From contig NZ_ML675590.1 in assembly GCF_007826885.1 (NCBI RefSeq), forward strand, positions 1 to 64,000: a DNA stretch of 64,000 bases. Direction: 5' to 3'. This document shows positions 46,203-55,812 of the stretch, in pieces (position 1 is the stretch's first letter; each line of letters begins with the position of its first letter). This stretch comes from Candidatus Nitrosocosmicus arcticus (GTDB taxonomy: Archaea; Thermoproteota; Nitrososphaeria; Nitrososphaerales; Nitrososphaeraceae). The position numbers and the translations under genes were made by a program. The notes below the pieces were generated by a model. The model ran no database searches, had not been told where the DNA came from, and was given only the letters and a program-made list of their open reading frames with translations.

Positions 46203-47477
46203 TTGAAAACATTCATCATATGTGGTCTCTTAGTATTTGCTCTTATATTTTATATTAAACCTATTGAAGTATTAGCAATTCCTTCCGACCAAAATATCGC
46301 GATGATTAAGAGTTGGGCTCTTCCGCTGCCTGGTGATCAAAATAGCGGTTTTCCTATTACTAGTTCATTTAGTGGTAATGACATTTATTTTGCAGACAGT
46401 AGCTCAAACACTATTGGAAGTCTTGATGTGAATACTAATACAATTACAACATGGAATATACCTACTGCTAATAGCCTTCCCAGTTCAATTAAATATCACT
46501 CTTCGGGTAATGTATACTTTATAGAAAGCAATGCAAATACTATTGGAAGGCTTGCTCCGCAAACTAATACCATTACAGAATGGGCTATACAATCAAACTC
46601 TTCTGCTTCCTCTGCAGGCAATAACTCTGCAGCAAATGACAACATCAGACAATTTAACTCAGTGGATGTAGATCCTTCAAATGGTAATGTATACTTTATA
46701 GAAAGCAATGCAAACACTATTGGAAGGCTTGCTCCGCAAACTAATACCATTACAGAATGGGCTATACAATCAAACTCTTCTGCTTCCTCTGCAGGCAATA
46801 ACTCTGCAGCAAATGACAACATCAGACAATTTAACTCAGTGGATGTAGATCCTTCAAATGGTAATGTATACTTTATAGAAAGCAATGCAAACACTATTGG
46901 AAGGCTTGCTCCGCAAACTAATACCATTACAGAATGGGCTATACAATCAAACTCTTCTGCTTCCTCTGCAGGCAATAACTCTGCAGCAAATGACAACATC
47001 AGACAATTTAACTCAGTGGATGTAGATCCTTCAAATGGTAATGTATACTTTATAGAAAGCAATGCAAATACTATTGGAAGGCTTGCTCCGCAAAATAATA
47101 CCATTACAGAATGGGCTATACAATCAAACTCGACTAGCATAAATTCGATTGCTTTGGGCTTTACTGGCAGTAACGAGATTTATTTTGCAGACAGTAGCTC
47201 AAACACTATTGGAAGTCTTGATGTGAATACTAATACAATTACAAAATGGAATATACCTACTGCTAATAGCCTTCCCAGTTCAATTAAATTTGATAGTACC
47301 ACGGGTAATGTATACTTTATAGAAAGCAATGCAAACACTATTGGAAGGCTTACGCCTATTTCCAGTGAATTTACTGAATGGAAATTGCAGGAACAACCCT
47401 CGGCTATCGAAATTGACTCTGCTGGAAGCGTACACTACATTGACGAGAATGGTTCTAAAATCGTCAGAATGGATTAA
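46203..47477 (+). CDS. Secreted repeat beta-propeller protein (Vgb/NHL-like)
   Basis: The 424-residue product, read from TTG, has a signal peptide (about 2-24) and a beta propeller whose blades carry NGNVYFIESNANTIGRLAPQ followed by TNTITEWAIQSN, the pattern of virginiamycin B lyase/NHL repeats. Three and a half blades are nearly identical and contain an inserted Ser/Ala/Asn loop (SSASSAGNNSAANDNIRQF) not usual in such propellers. Lyase activity is unlikely to be readable from this. It probably sits on the surface as a binding module. The next gene follows after 6 bases. Confidence 0.7.
   Translation: MKTFIICGLLVFALIFYIKPIEVLAIPSDQNIAMIKSWALPLPGDQNSGFPITSSFSGNDIYFADSSSNTIGSLDVNTNTITTWNIPTANSLPSSIKYHSSGNVYFIESNANTIGRLAPQTNTITEWAIQSNSSASSAGNNSAANDNIRQFNSVDVDPSNGNVYFIESNANTIGRLAPQTNTITEWAIQSNSSASSAGNNSAANDNIRQFNSVDVDPSNGNVYFIESNANTIGRLAPQTNTITEWAIQSNSSASSAGNNSAANDNIRQFNSVDVDPSNGNVYFIESNANTIGRLAPQNNTITEWAIQSNSTSINSIALGFTGSNEIYFADSSSNTIGSLDVNTNTITKWNIPTANSLPSSIKFDSTTGNVYFIESNANTIGRLTPISSEFTEWKLQEQPSAIEIDSAGSVHYIDENGSKIVRMD
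46504..47128 (+). repeat. 177-bp tandem repeat inside the propeller gene
   Basis: Units are spaced exactly 177 bp (59 codons), with matching points at 46524, 46701, 46878 and 47055. DNA is almost identical, with differences limited to single bases such as AATACT/AACACT. Recent duplication or continuing length change is implied. Confidence 0.9.
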
Positions 47478-47483
47478 ACCGAC

Positions 47484-47891
47484 ATGGCTAACTTTGGAAA
47501 CAAAATTGATTCTACGGGATTAGTATTCCTGGTATCTATTATTATCTTATTTTCGTTGATATTTGTAAAATCTAATACCGATATTGCTTTCTCTCAAACC
47601 ACGTCTTTGGCCACAACTTTTGAGGTAAATGAATCCACATATACGGCTAACTCTTCTCTAAGGGGGAATCAAATCATAGAAAATGAAACCACATCTAAAG
47701 ATTACGATATAACAAATACCTCTACAGTATTGAATCCCTTATTAAATAATCCCACATACAGCGTCACTAATGCTACAGTAACTCTTAAAACAGACATTCT
47801 AGAGGGTTTGGACAGTAACAAACCGACCCTAGTTAATCAGACTCAGACTATAATAGCACCTCAAGAAAATGTAATTATCGGACAAAATTAA
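47484..47891 (+). CDS. Small secreted or membrane-anchored Thr/Asn-rich protein
   Basis: The 135-residue protein has a hydrophobic segment (about 11-32) and a Thr/Ser/Asn-rich ectodomain with many N-glycosylation-like sites (NES, NSS, NET, NTS, NAT). It starts 6 bases after the propeller gene, so the two are probably one operon. No family recognised. It ends just before inverted IS copy B. Confidence 0.55.
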   Translation: MANFGNKIDSTGLVFLVSIIILFSLIFVKSNTDIAFSQTTSLATTFEVNESTYTANSSLRGNQIIENETTSKDYDITNTSTVLNPLLNNPTYSVTNATVTLKTDILEGLDSNKPTLVNQTQTIIAPQENVIIGQN

Positions 47892-48068
47892 TTAAGATAA
47901 CGGGTTGAGATCATTGGATTTTTTAATACAGGTTAAACCTGAAAATTCTTGTCCGGATAAAAAACATGTTTTGGTTGATAATGCTAGAACGTTTTTGGAT
48001 CGGGCTTCTCTCAGGTAATGGGCATTAAAAGTACAACTACAGACCGTGGCTTGATTAACCTTTAGTCA

Positions 48069-48736
48069 CCCCGAGAGCGACTGTTAACTTAAGTATAGAT
48101 CACCTCCTTGTTGTGGTAATTTTCAAAAATATTCAATCATTTGCCCCCATGTTTTAGTTTGCAATTCTTTAGTTTACATGGAAAGCAGACATCCAAATAT
48201 TCTGTCCTGTCTTTTATGTATTGCATAGTTCTCTCAATTAGGCTTTTTTTTGCAAAGGAAGGAATGGATATGGTCATCGAGTTTTAGGAATTGTGATACT
48301 TGAGGATTCCATATACCTATATCTGCAGAAACAGGATGCTTACTACGAACCCTCACTAGCCAGAAATATAACTTTCTGCCAAAAGGTGTTTCTCCCCTTA
48401 GAAATGGATAGTGCTGGAATTTGTCTTTTTTGAGGTTCTATAGCAATCCAAAGCCATAGCAACTCCGACCCGGCCTTGATTAGTGTTTGATCAACTATGA
48501 ATTACTAAATTTTCTTTCTCTTTGAGGATATATTTCTAGGACGAAATTTCTAAATCCACTACCAAATTGCGACACGGCTTCTTATGACCTCGAGTAGATA
48601 AAATATTGCTATGGAAACACATCTAGTTGATAATCCAAGAAAGTACAAATACAATGCGCGACTAATATTTGATAACCATAAAAGTGATAGGACATCTTTG
48701 AGCTTTAGATGATTTTTTGTAAAGTTGACAGCGCCC
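48069..48736 (-). mobile_element. Degenerate DDE insertion sequence, right inverted copy (B)
   Basis: The element is the reverse complement of copy A (37927-38572). Blocks of over 60 bases that I compared are identical, including the same premature stops. It is more complete: its ends GCGACTGTTAACTTAAG and (complement) GGGCGCTGTCAACTTTAC are imperfect terminal inverted repeats. With copy A it encloses 38573-48068. The transposase is inactive in both. Confidence 0.82.
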
Positions 48737-48882
48737 ACAAAGCCCTACACGTATTCTCTATTTAATGTGGGTCTCTGAGGGTGAATTGAACACATCAAGT
48801 CTAACGTAAATTTATATAAAATTGGTACATATGGGATTCTAATAAAGTTAACTTTCTATAAACATTCTTGCATACAATTGAA

Positions 48883-49915
48883 ATGAAATTAGTTACTATT
48901 GCAGGGACTAGGCCTGAAATAATCAAACTAGCATATTTGGTTCCGTTGTTAAATAACAACTTTGATCACAAATTTGTATACGGGTCAACATTTTTCTCCA
49001 AATATGAGTGACATCTGCATTGATGAATTAAAAGTCAAGCCTGATTATGATCTTCAATCAAAATTCATCAGACATTTTCACAATGAAAACTAATTTATTG
49101 CCTGTGTTAAAAGCTATTAATCATGGTTATGTTGTTATCTATAGTGACACTGACTCTAATATGGCCGCGGCCTTAGCAGCTGAGGATATTCCGAGTAAAA
49201 TTATTCATGTTGAAGCGGAGGTTAGAGATTTTGACCTACATGTACCCGAGGAACCACTTTGGATCCAAATAGATGAAATGTCTGACTATTTTTTTCCTCC
49301 ATCAAACTTTTGTACGACCGTTCTATCATATGAAAATACAAGGGGTAAAATCTTCACTACAGCAAATCTAATAGTGGATGTTTGTAAAGATTTGTTAAGA
49401 ATTGCAATTTCAAGAAAACTTTCAGAGTCTCTTCCGCAAGAATATCTTTTGTCGACTTTACACAGGCCAGAAAATGTCGATAATCCCCACAATCTTAGAT
49501 TACTGATGAACCATATTGCCCCTACTAATCATCCTGTTGTATTCCCCGTTCATCCCAGGACAAAAAAGAACTTACAACACTTTAACATTGGTATTCCTTC
49601 AAATATAACAATAATAGATCCCCTTGGATACATGGATTTTCTTTCTTGAATGTCAAAATCAAAGTTGATGTTGACGTATTCTCGGGTATTCCACAAGAAT
49701 CTCTTACAATAAAAAAGCCTTGCATTACCCTGAGACATACGTCAGCAAGATGAGAAACTATCTTACTAAAAGCAAACACTTTTGTTTCCCCACGATAGGG
49801 AAGACAACCTGGACAAAGTTATAAAAAAATGCTCACCACAAAAATACACAAAAATCCTTATGATGACCATGTAGCCCAAAACTTTCATGAAATAATGCAA
49901 TCGGAGCTAACCTAA
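48883..49915 (+). pseudogene. Decayed UDP-GlcNAc 2-epimerase (WecB-type) copy
   Basis: The sequence matches the intact protein at 35216-36250 from its first codon (MKLVTIAGTRPEIIKLAYLV). One-base losses near 48985 and 49060 and a TGA at about 49647 break it, and a shifted tail can be read to ELT at 49915. Key residues are also lost (HVEAEVRDFD for HVEAG, IYSDTDS for VYGDT, EEPLWIQID for EEALRIRID). The middle frame (49047-49649) is open but lacks both ends. It is a pseudogene of the second copy of the glycan module. Confidence 0.85.
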
Positions 49916-50433
49916 TATATTAGTAATACCTCTTTTTACAGAAACTAAAGACTATATCAATACCCACAGAGTGATCTCATCCTTTTCTCTATCACTCAAT
50001 GACAAGTTCTGGTAAAACTATTTGCTTCTTGGTTTAGTTCCTTTGTTTTAACTTACATGTTGAGATTACGTTAGCAAAACGATCAATTCTATCGAAAAAT
50101 GTTTAGATCATGAGAAATGGTTATCGTAAGTACTAATTTCTTTTGTAATTGAGATATTTAATTGATTTTACAGATGATTCTCTAATAGCTGGAACGTACT
50201 TCAAGATTTCAAATTAGACTTTAATGAAGATAAAATTAACAGAACTATACAGTGCCAGCTGATTGTGGAAGATGTAACCACGGGCTCATGTTCTTTCAAT
50301 TTCAGCATAGCACTCCTCTTTAAGCAGAAAAAGATTATACTAGTACCAATATTCACACAAGGATAGAAAGGTCACAAACCTATATTCAAATAAAGGTATC
50401 TAAATATATGGACATTCCCTTTTCCATACTAAA
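49916..50433. other. Intergenic region without a gene
   Basis: About 520 A/T-rich bases with no supported coding frame. A CTAAATATATGGAC stretch about 25 bases before 50434 may be the promoter of the secreted-protein and glycosyltransferase genes. Confidence 0.4.
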
Positions 50434-50958
50434 ATGAATCAAAGTATGTACATACCTATTATGTTTACATCTTTTTTCATTTTTATCCTTTTACTTATTT
50501 TTTATAATGATCATTTATCGTATGCTCAATGGGTTATGCAGCCCTTACCTCTTCCTGGTCCTCCGGGCCCAGATTGCTGTAGTACTAGTAATTTAAGAAA
50601 TGATACTACTCCTCCAAGAATAATTATAATAACAAATATACTACATGAGGGTAATAACGTATTGAAGTTAAAGATAGAGGATGAATCTCCATTGAAGCTT
50701 AGAGGAATAAATTTCACCCAAGGTAACAAGAATATTGAAACTTATTTGGCAAAAGAGCAAAATCAAGAATACATTGCACTTGTTAAGGTTGTTCCCCCTT
50801 TTACAGAAATACAAGTACGGGCAGTAGACGTAAACGATAATTCTGCAAGACTGGTTCAGCAGATAAAGGTGGAAAATTGGTTTAACATGATCATATCCTC
50901 CATTACAAACAATCCAATTTGGAAAAATACTCAAAGTCTTTTCGGGGAATATCGTTGA
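50434..50958 (+). CDS. Secreted or anchored Ig-like protein ahead of the glycosyltransferase
   Basis: The 174-residue protein has a signal peptide (about 9-31), a Pro/Gly linker (PLPLPGPPGPDCC) and one Ig-like beta domain (about 55-150) with pattern DDTTPPR...NNVLKLKIEDES and EIQVRAVDVNDNSARL. It overlaps the next gene by a few bases at its stop, so both are translated together. Such an exported companion may help pass on or anchor the product of the membrane glycosyltransferase, which is inference. Confidence 0.6.
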   Translation: MNQSMYIPIMFTSFFIFILLLIFYNDHLSYAQWVMQPLPLPGPPGPDCCSTSNLRNDTTPPRIIIITNILHEGNNVLKLKIEDESPLKLRGINFTQGNKNIETYLAKEQNQEYIALVKVVPPFTEIQVRAVDVNDNSARLVQQIKVENWFNMIISSITNNPIWKNTQSLFGEYR

Positions 50959-52289
50959 AAGACAAAAGATGGAAATTTATGTATTCTGTATTATTGGTAA
51001 TATGGATTACAGTAATCTTAAATACCATTTATTATTGGTATACGGGAAACGAAATTCTGATTGATACCGATGTAAATCTCTATTATGTGACTTTGCCGCC
51101 ATTAATTATTATTATTATTTATACGGCACTAACATTATTCATTCTCATTACCTATCTCGCAATGGATAAAAAGGTAAAAACTATTCAAGAAAAAGCTTAC
51201 GAAAACTTCAAGGAAGCAATTATCAAAAAGAACTTATTATGCTCTATAATAATAGCAGCACACAATGAAGACACGGTAATAAAAAAAACAGTAACAGAAT
51301 TACTAAAACAAACATATCACAATATGGAAATTATTATCGTGTGTCACAACTGCAGTGACAATACTTTTGCTGAAGCATCTGTCAAAGATCCGCGAGTAAA
51401 GCCACTTGACTATAAAACAAAAGATTCTGGAAAAGGAATAGCATTAAATTTTGGAGTTTCAAAATCCCATGGAGAATACATATTAGTTCTTGATGCAGAT
51501 GGAATTCTAAGTCCTGACTTTATAGAGAAAGGACTCCCGTTGTTAGAAAAATATGCTGCAGTACAAGGGAGATATGTGCCAAGTAATAGAAATTACAGTT
51601 TCGTTACTAGATTGTTGTCAATAGAAGGTGATTTATGGTCAACACCCTACATGACAGCTAGGACTGCATTGGATCAAAGGGGAGGTCTTGGTGGAACAGG
51701 TTATATTTTAAGAAAAGATATCCTTCTGGAAGTTGGGGGATTTACAAACCATCTGGTAGATGATTATGAACTTACTTCTAGATTATTGAGAAAAGGCCAT
51801 AGAATCGTTTTTGGACCTCAATGTATTAATTATGATGAAAAACCTCCCACCATAGAAATTCTGTTAAAACAAAGAGCCAGATGGGCCAAAGGGTTCATTG
51901 ATCTTTTGAAAAATCGAGTTTGCGAACCTACTGATATACTGGGTATCATTTTTTGGGCCAGTCCTATAGTTATATTTACTGCGCTAGGTTTGTTTGTGAC
52001 CATTGGATTTGGAATGATCTTTAATTTAGTGTTTGGATACTTCCCTTTTAACTATGCTACAATAACAATTAACCAATGGCTTTTGCTTACCGCTTTTATT
52101 TGGATAATTCAAACGACTGTATTAGCAAAAGAATATGGGTGGACCGGGTTTAAATATGCAATATTTATACCAATTTACAATTCGTTTGTATTGTACGTTT
52201 TTGTGGTTTTTGTTAGGGCATGGACCATTAAATCATGGGGTGCGACGAAAACAACTCATGGGTTTACCACAAAATCAAACAGCATCTAG
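50955..52289 (+). CDS. Membrane GT2 glycosyltransferase, cellulose-synthase-like
   Basis: The protein is about 445 residues from TTG 50955, whose TTGA overlaps the stop of the previous gene; TTG 50919 or ATG 50979 are alternatives. It has two membrane helices at the front, a GT-A domain with IIIAAHNED, LDADG (DxD), GGLGGTGYIL, DDYELTSRLL and QRARWAKGF, then four membrane helices. All motifs of a processive-type family 2 enzyme are present (D, DxD, ED, QxxRW). It probably makes a surface polysaccharide from UDP-sugars, possibly using UDP-ManNAc. The sister copy at 33874 is dead. Confidence 0.88.
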   Translation: MKDKRWKFMYSVLLVIWITVILNTIYYWYTGNEILIDTDVNLYYVTLPPLIIIIIYTALTLFILITYLAMDKKVKTIQEKAYENFKEAIIKKNLLCSIIIAAHNEDTVIKKTVTELLKQTYHNMEIIIVCHNCSDNTFAEASVKDPRVKPLDYKTKDSGKGIALNFGVSKSHGEYILVLDADGILSPDFIEKGLPLLEKYAAVQGRYVPSNRNYSFVTRLLSIEGDLWSTPYMTARTALDQRGGLGGTGYILRKDILLEVGGFTNHLVDDYELTSRLLRKGHRIVFGPQCINYDEKPPTIEILLKQRARWAKGFIDLLKNRVCEPTDILGIIFWASPIVIFTALGLFVTIGFGMIFNLVFGYFPFNYATITINQWLLLTAFIWIIQTTVLAKEYGWTGFKYAIFIPIYNSFVLYVFVVFVRAWTIKSWGATKTTHGFTTKSNSI

Positions 52290-52845
52290 CAGAAGAAGGT
52301 CATAGTCATTTTAGTATTCTAGTCATCATCTCCAAATCGACTAACAGTCTATATCTTTTAGCCTAATTACCTAAGCATTTAATGACCAGTCCAGGAATGA
52401 AATATTTCTATGCTAGTCCAAATATATGCGAAATGGGATATGATGTACTTGATTGTTCGTAGACTGTTTCTTTTATCTTGTCGTTATGATAATAAGTATT
52501 CGATAGTGTAATGTGGAAAATAGTATGATATTACGTATTTTACTGTCCATTCCTTTGGTATTGGAATATTCTATAAATTGAAGATGTAGATTCCATACTG
52601 ATGTACATACTGATGTATCTGATCTAGGTCTACTTCTTAAGTCAGGTTTAATATTACAATGGCATCCAAAGGCACTTTTATTACATTCTGTACACAAATT
52701 CTCAGAAATAACAGCCTACCATCATCAGGTCTTTAATACAATTACAACCAGTTTTATTAACAGGGCAATAGATCATGCCGCACTAGACCATGATTCCATA
52801 GTCGGCACAATTCCTGGTCTAAACAGGAATTGTATGATCAAATTT
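52290..52845. other. Intergenic region, one weak Cys-rich frame
   Basis: A minus-strand frame at about 52473-52697 reads CTECNKSAFGCHC and then a polar stretch, but it starts at TTG and has no support from neighbours. It may be decayed. The rest holds nothing I recognise. Confidence 0.35.
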
Positions 52846-53446
52846 GGGCGCTGTTAACATAAGGAAATCCTATAGCTAAGGTTGCTCTATTTCCTCTACG
52901 GTTAGCAGAAGAAACAGAACTCCTTCAAAAGTTATTGAGTGTGCTTTGTATTGTACTTTCTTGGTTTACCATTTAGAAATACATCCAGAGCCCTCCATAT
53001 CTACAAATTATTAAAATAAGTTGTGGTTCAATCTGGAAAATGATCCAGAAATAATTATCCACAAGAAATAAAGTCAAGGAAACGAGATTTCGGAGTATGT
53101 TATTAATGAAACCTTTGCACTAAACGTGTCCAAGGAAAATAACATGCTTGTAGCAAAAAGATTCATTTCAGGTTTAGTCGAGAATCATGGAAGTATCCTG
53201 TTTCAACAGATGGAGGCACCTGGGTATCCCCACCAAGCCTGAAGATTCCAAACTAAAAAAAATTATATTTATTCCCCATAGGAGAAAAGCCCGATAGAGA
53301 GAACCATATAGTACATCAAGGATAGAACTGAATATTTTGACAAGCACTCTCCTTGTCGAAAAGGAAAAAAGTAGTCTCTATCATGTTAAAAACTGGTTCA
53401 ATCTATTTGTAAATATGCATAACAACGAGGTGATTAATGCTTAAGT
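52846..53446 (+). mobile_element. Degenerate DDE insertion sequence, third copy (C)
   Basis: The element starts GGGCGCTGTTAAC and ends near TGCTTAAG. It is a diverged relative of copies A and B with the same transposase traces: KYPVSTDGGTWVSPPS (second Asp region) and RTEYFDKHSPCRKGK, NWFNLFVNMHNNEVINA before the stop. It has its own stop pattern, so it decayed independently. It lies just before the PIG-L gene and could supply or cut that gene's promoter. Confidence 0.7.
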
Positions 53447-53500
53447 AAATATCACTTTTTCTTACATTAATTTAAAATAAGGATATATTACAATATTTAT

Positions 53501-54190
53501 GTGAATATTTTGGCCATTGGCGCGCATCCTGATGACATTGAACTTGGATGTGGCGGATCACTACTGAAGGCCTCCAGAAAAGGCGTCAACGTTTTCATGT
53601 ATATAGTAACACGAGGATCAAGTGCTGGCTCAGTAGTTAAACGATCGAACGAAATAATAAATTCTGCCAAATATATAGGTGCCAAAAAATTGTGGATAGA
53701 TAACTATGAGGATACTGCAGTGTATTTGACTAAAGAACTGATCAATTCAATTGAATTTTTTATCAGAAAGACACAGGCCGATGTTATATATACACATCCA
53801 TTAAAGGATAATCATCATGATCATAGGGCAGTATCGGAAGCAACAGTTGAGGCAGCAAGATTTACACCTAATATACTTGCCTACGAGAATCCATCCACAA
53901 AAAATTTTTTACCCGTTTTGTTCAGTGATATCTCTGATGTTATTTTCGAAAAAATTAGATTAATTGAGCTTTATGGTTCTCAAAAATCAAAGCTATTTCT
54001 GAGCTCTAATTCAGTAAAGGGTTTGGCAGAGTATCGGGCATTTCAAACTCGACTTGATCCGAATTTAACACATATGGAAGCATTTGAGGTCTTGAAAATG
54101 ATGATAGATACTGATTATGCTTTGTTACCAACAAGAAGGCTGAGAGAGGATCTCAAACCATCTCAGGATATTATTGAATTTATCTTATGA
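53501..54190 (+). CDS. PIG-L/LmbE-family deacetylase
   Basis: The 229-residue protein begins LAIGAHPDDIELGCGG, the zinc motif HPDD of this family, and has HPLKDNHHDHRAVSEAT further on with the other ligand His. These enzymes remove N-acetyl groups from GlcNAc-type sugars. A deacetylated amino sugar is the substrate needed by an LpxD-like N-acyltransferase, which fits the nearby genes. It starts at GTG 53501 directly after IS copy C. Confidence 0.85.
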   Translation: MNILAIGAHPDDIELGCGGSLLKASRKGVNVFMYIVTRGSSAGSVVKRSNEIINSAKYIGAKKLWIDNYEDTAVYLTKELINSIEFFIRKTQADVIYTHPLKDNHHDHRAVSEATVEAARFTPNILAYENPSTKNFLPVLFSDISDVIFEKIRLIELYGSQKSKLFLSSNSVKGLAEYRAFQTRLDPNLTHMEAFEVLKMMIDTDYALLPTRRLREDLKPSQDIIEFIL

Positions 54191-54470
54191 ATTAGTTATC
54201 ACCTTCTTAATTCTTAAAACTGAAAAAACCTTGCTGAAATAGATAATAACCATGTACTTTGGATTTTTTTTCTAGATACTAGAAATGGTTTATCGTGACT
54301 ATGAAAAGTTGGGATAATTGTTTTTTGTATTAGTGCGACAAGAGTTTGGATTTGAAAAACTACTTCTCTTATTCCATCTAAAAAAATAAATAGAAAATAA
54401 CGTAAGCCTGCTTTTTCTATTGAACATCACGTGGATGCTAATTGAGTTATTCAGGGGCTATGTGGAAAAA

Positions 54471-54923
54471 TTATCCCTTGAAGTAAGATCTTACATGCGG
54501 CCTGTATAGATAGAATATGATAATTCCACTGATAATGATTCCTATTATATGAGTTGCAAGCCCGGAAGCAAGTGATGATGTAAGTAATCCTGTACTGACG
54601 GCAGAAATAATCTGAATCACTATTCCGATAATTGTGACTATGATTGTAATTGTCCATGCCCATCCTTTGCCTTTCAGCAATCCATATGAAACTATCAGAT
54701 ATATGATTCCGATTACGACCATCAATACTCCTAATATCATTGGTAATATGCCCAGAGCCGCAATGTTTGCAGCTTCGGTTGAACTTTCTTCAGAGGATAC
54801 TACAGATAAGACGCCTGCAAAAGCTATAAATCCTAGTCCACCAATTAAAAGTGCGATACCGCCTATGATAGTTAGTATGGCTATAATCGTTACGCCAATT
54901 GGTCTTTTTGTATTTGAATTCAA
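54471..54923 (-). CDS. Four-helix membrane protein of the RPIGVTIIA type
   Basis: The 150-residue protein begins NSNTKRPIGVTIIAILTIIG, a start shared by many archaeal small membrane proteins, and has four membrane helices (about 8-42, 55-82, 88-108, 118-140) with a Gly-rich pattern. The start is TTG at 54923. Function is unknown. It stands alone. Confidence 0.6.
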   Translation of the reverse strand: MNSNTKRPIGVTIIAILTIIGGIALLIGGLGFIAFAGVLSVVSSEESSTEAANIAALGILPMILGVLMVVIGIIYLIVSYGLLKGKGWAWTITIIVTIIGIVIQIISAVSTGLLTSSLASGLATHIIGIIISGIIIFYLYRPHVRSYFKG

Positions 54924-55023
54924 ATTAATATCAAGGTTTATTGATACTTCAATATAAATAATGAGTTTGATAATACATTTAGAGAATTAAAAAAACTTAA
55001 TATTGGATTTTACAATTCTCTAA

Positions 55024-55161
55024 ATTACGAAAAAAACGATTTATGGGAAATGCCCAAACTGTAGGACAAAAGGTCAACTAGATGTAGTTTCGAGTAGTCC
55101 TGGAAAGGAAAAATTCAAATGCAATTCGTGTTACTTCAAATTTGGAATTAATGATTTATAA
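55024..55161 (+). CDS. Short zinc-ribbon protein
   Basis: The frame after a TAA at 55021 reads TIYGKCPNCRTKGQLDVVSS, then KFKCNSCYFKFGIND and stop. Two C-x2-C pairs are 20 residues apart, a zinc ribbon. No ATG/GTG/TTG is available before the first Cys pair, so the start (perhaps ATT 55024) is unclear; it could also be a decayed gene. Confidence 0.45.
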   Translation: MTKKTIYGKCPNCRTKGQLDVVSSSPGKEKFKCNSCYFKFGINDL

Positions 55162-55483
55162 CTACCTCTTTAAGTTCATATCTTATTATCATATCTCCAC
55201 TAAAGAATGAATCATTCTAAAGAAACATCTATTGTCAAATTATCTGAGATTTTATGGAATGTGGATGGTTTGATGATCAGGATTCAGCGAGGAATATAAT
55301 ATTAATTGTTAATCTACTAGTAAATTAAACAGATGATAGAACTGACACTCATTTTCAAAATGACTCGATTTTAACTCCAACCAATGAATTCGAGGATTTA
55401 AAAAAATAAAAGCTAAAATTTTAATATAAAAAAATTAAATCCAAATCAGTAAAACTTAAAATGTAATCCTCATAATAAAAATC
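55162..55483. other. Intergenic region without a gene
   Basis: About 320 A/T-rich bases. TTTTAATATAAAAAAATT near 55420 is a possible TATA region for the gene at 55484. Nothing else seen. Confidence 0.4.
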
Positions 55484-55759
55484 ATGAGTGCTACCTTTCT
55501 AGTTTTCTATAGATTTAAAACTATGACTCCTGAAGAAGCAAAAAAAGCTAATGAACAATGGAGAGAGATGAAAAAGAGTTTGCCACAAGGAATTGAATTG
55601 ATGGGTGAATACAGCCATGCATGGGGGACTGAATATAATGGCTTTTTGCTCTTCGAATCAGAAAGTAGCGACGGTTTTATGGATTGGTGGTCCAGTTTTA
55701 AGGATAGTATTAGATGGTATGTAGATCATACGCATACTATAACTGCACGGAGAAAATAA
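55484..55759 (+). CDS. DUF3303-like small protein
   Basis: The 91-residue protein is a single alpha-beta domain: MSATFLVFYRFKTMTPEEAK, LPQGIELMGEYSHAWGTEYN, GFLLFESESSDGFMDWWSSF. The pattern matches DUF3303-type ferredoxin-like proteins of unknown function. It is followed 53 bases later by a Lrp ligand-domain gene. Confidence 0.65.
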   Translation: MSATFLVFYRFKTMTPEEAKKANEQWREMKKSLPQGIELMGEYSHAWGTEYNGFLLFESESSDGFMDWWSSFKDSIRWYVDHTHTITARRK

Positions 55760-55812
55760 ATTATTTTGTTAAAAGGACAACAGTTTTATTTAATATCTAA
55801 GGTGAATATCCT

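Noticed and set aside
46496-47140. Long repeat-containing minus-strand frame opposite the propeller gene
   Set aside because: Open only because the plus-strand repeats are in phase; composition is unlike a protein.
54451-54663. 70-codon minus-strand frame overlapping the four-helix membrane protein
   Set aside because: Shadow frame, His/Tyr/Asn-rich and without a membrane pattern.
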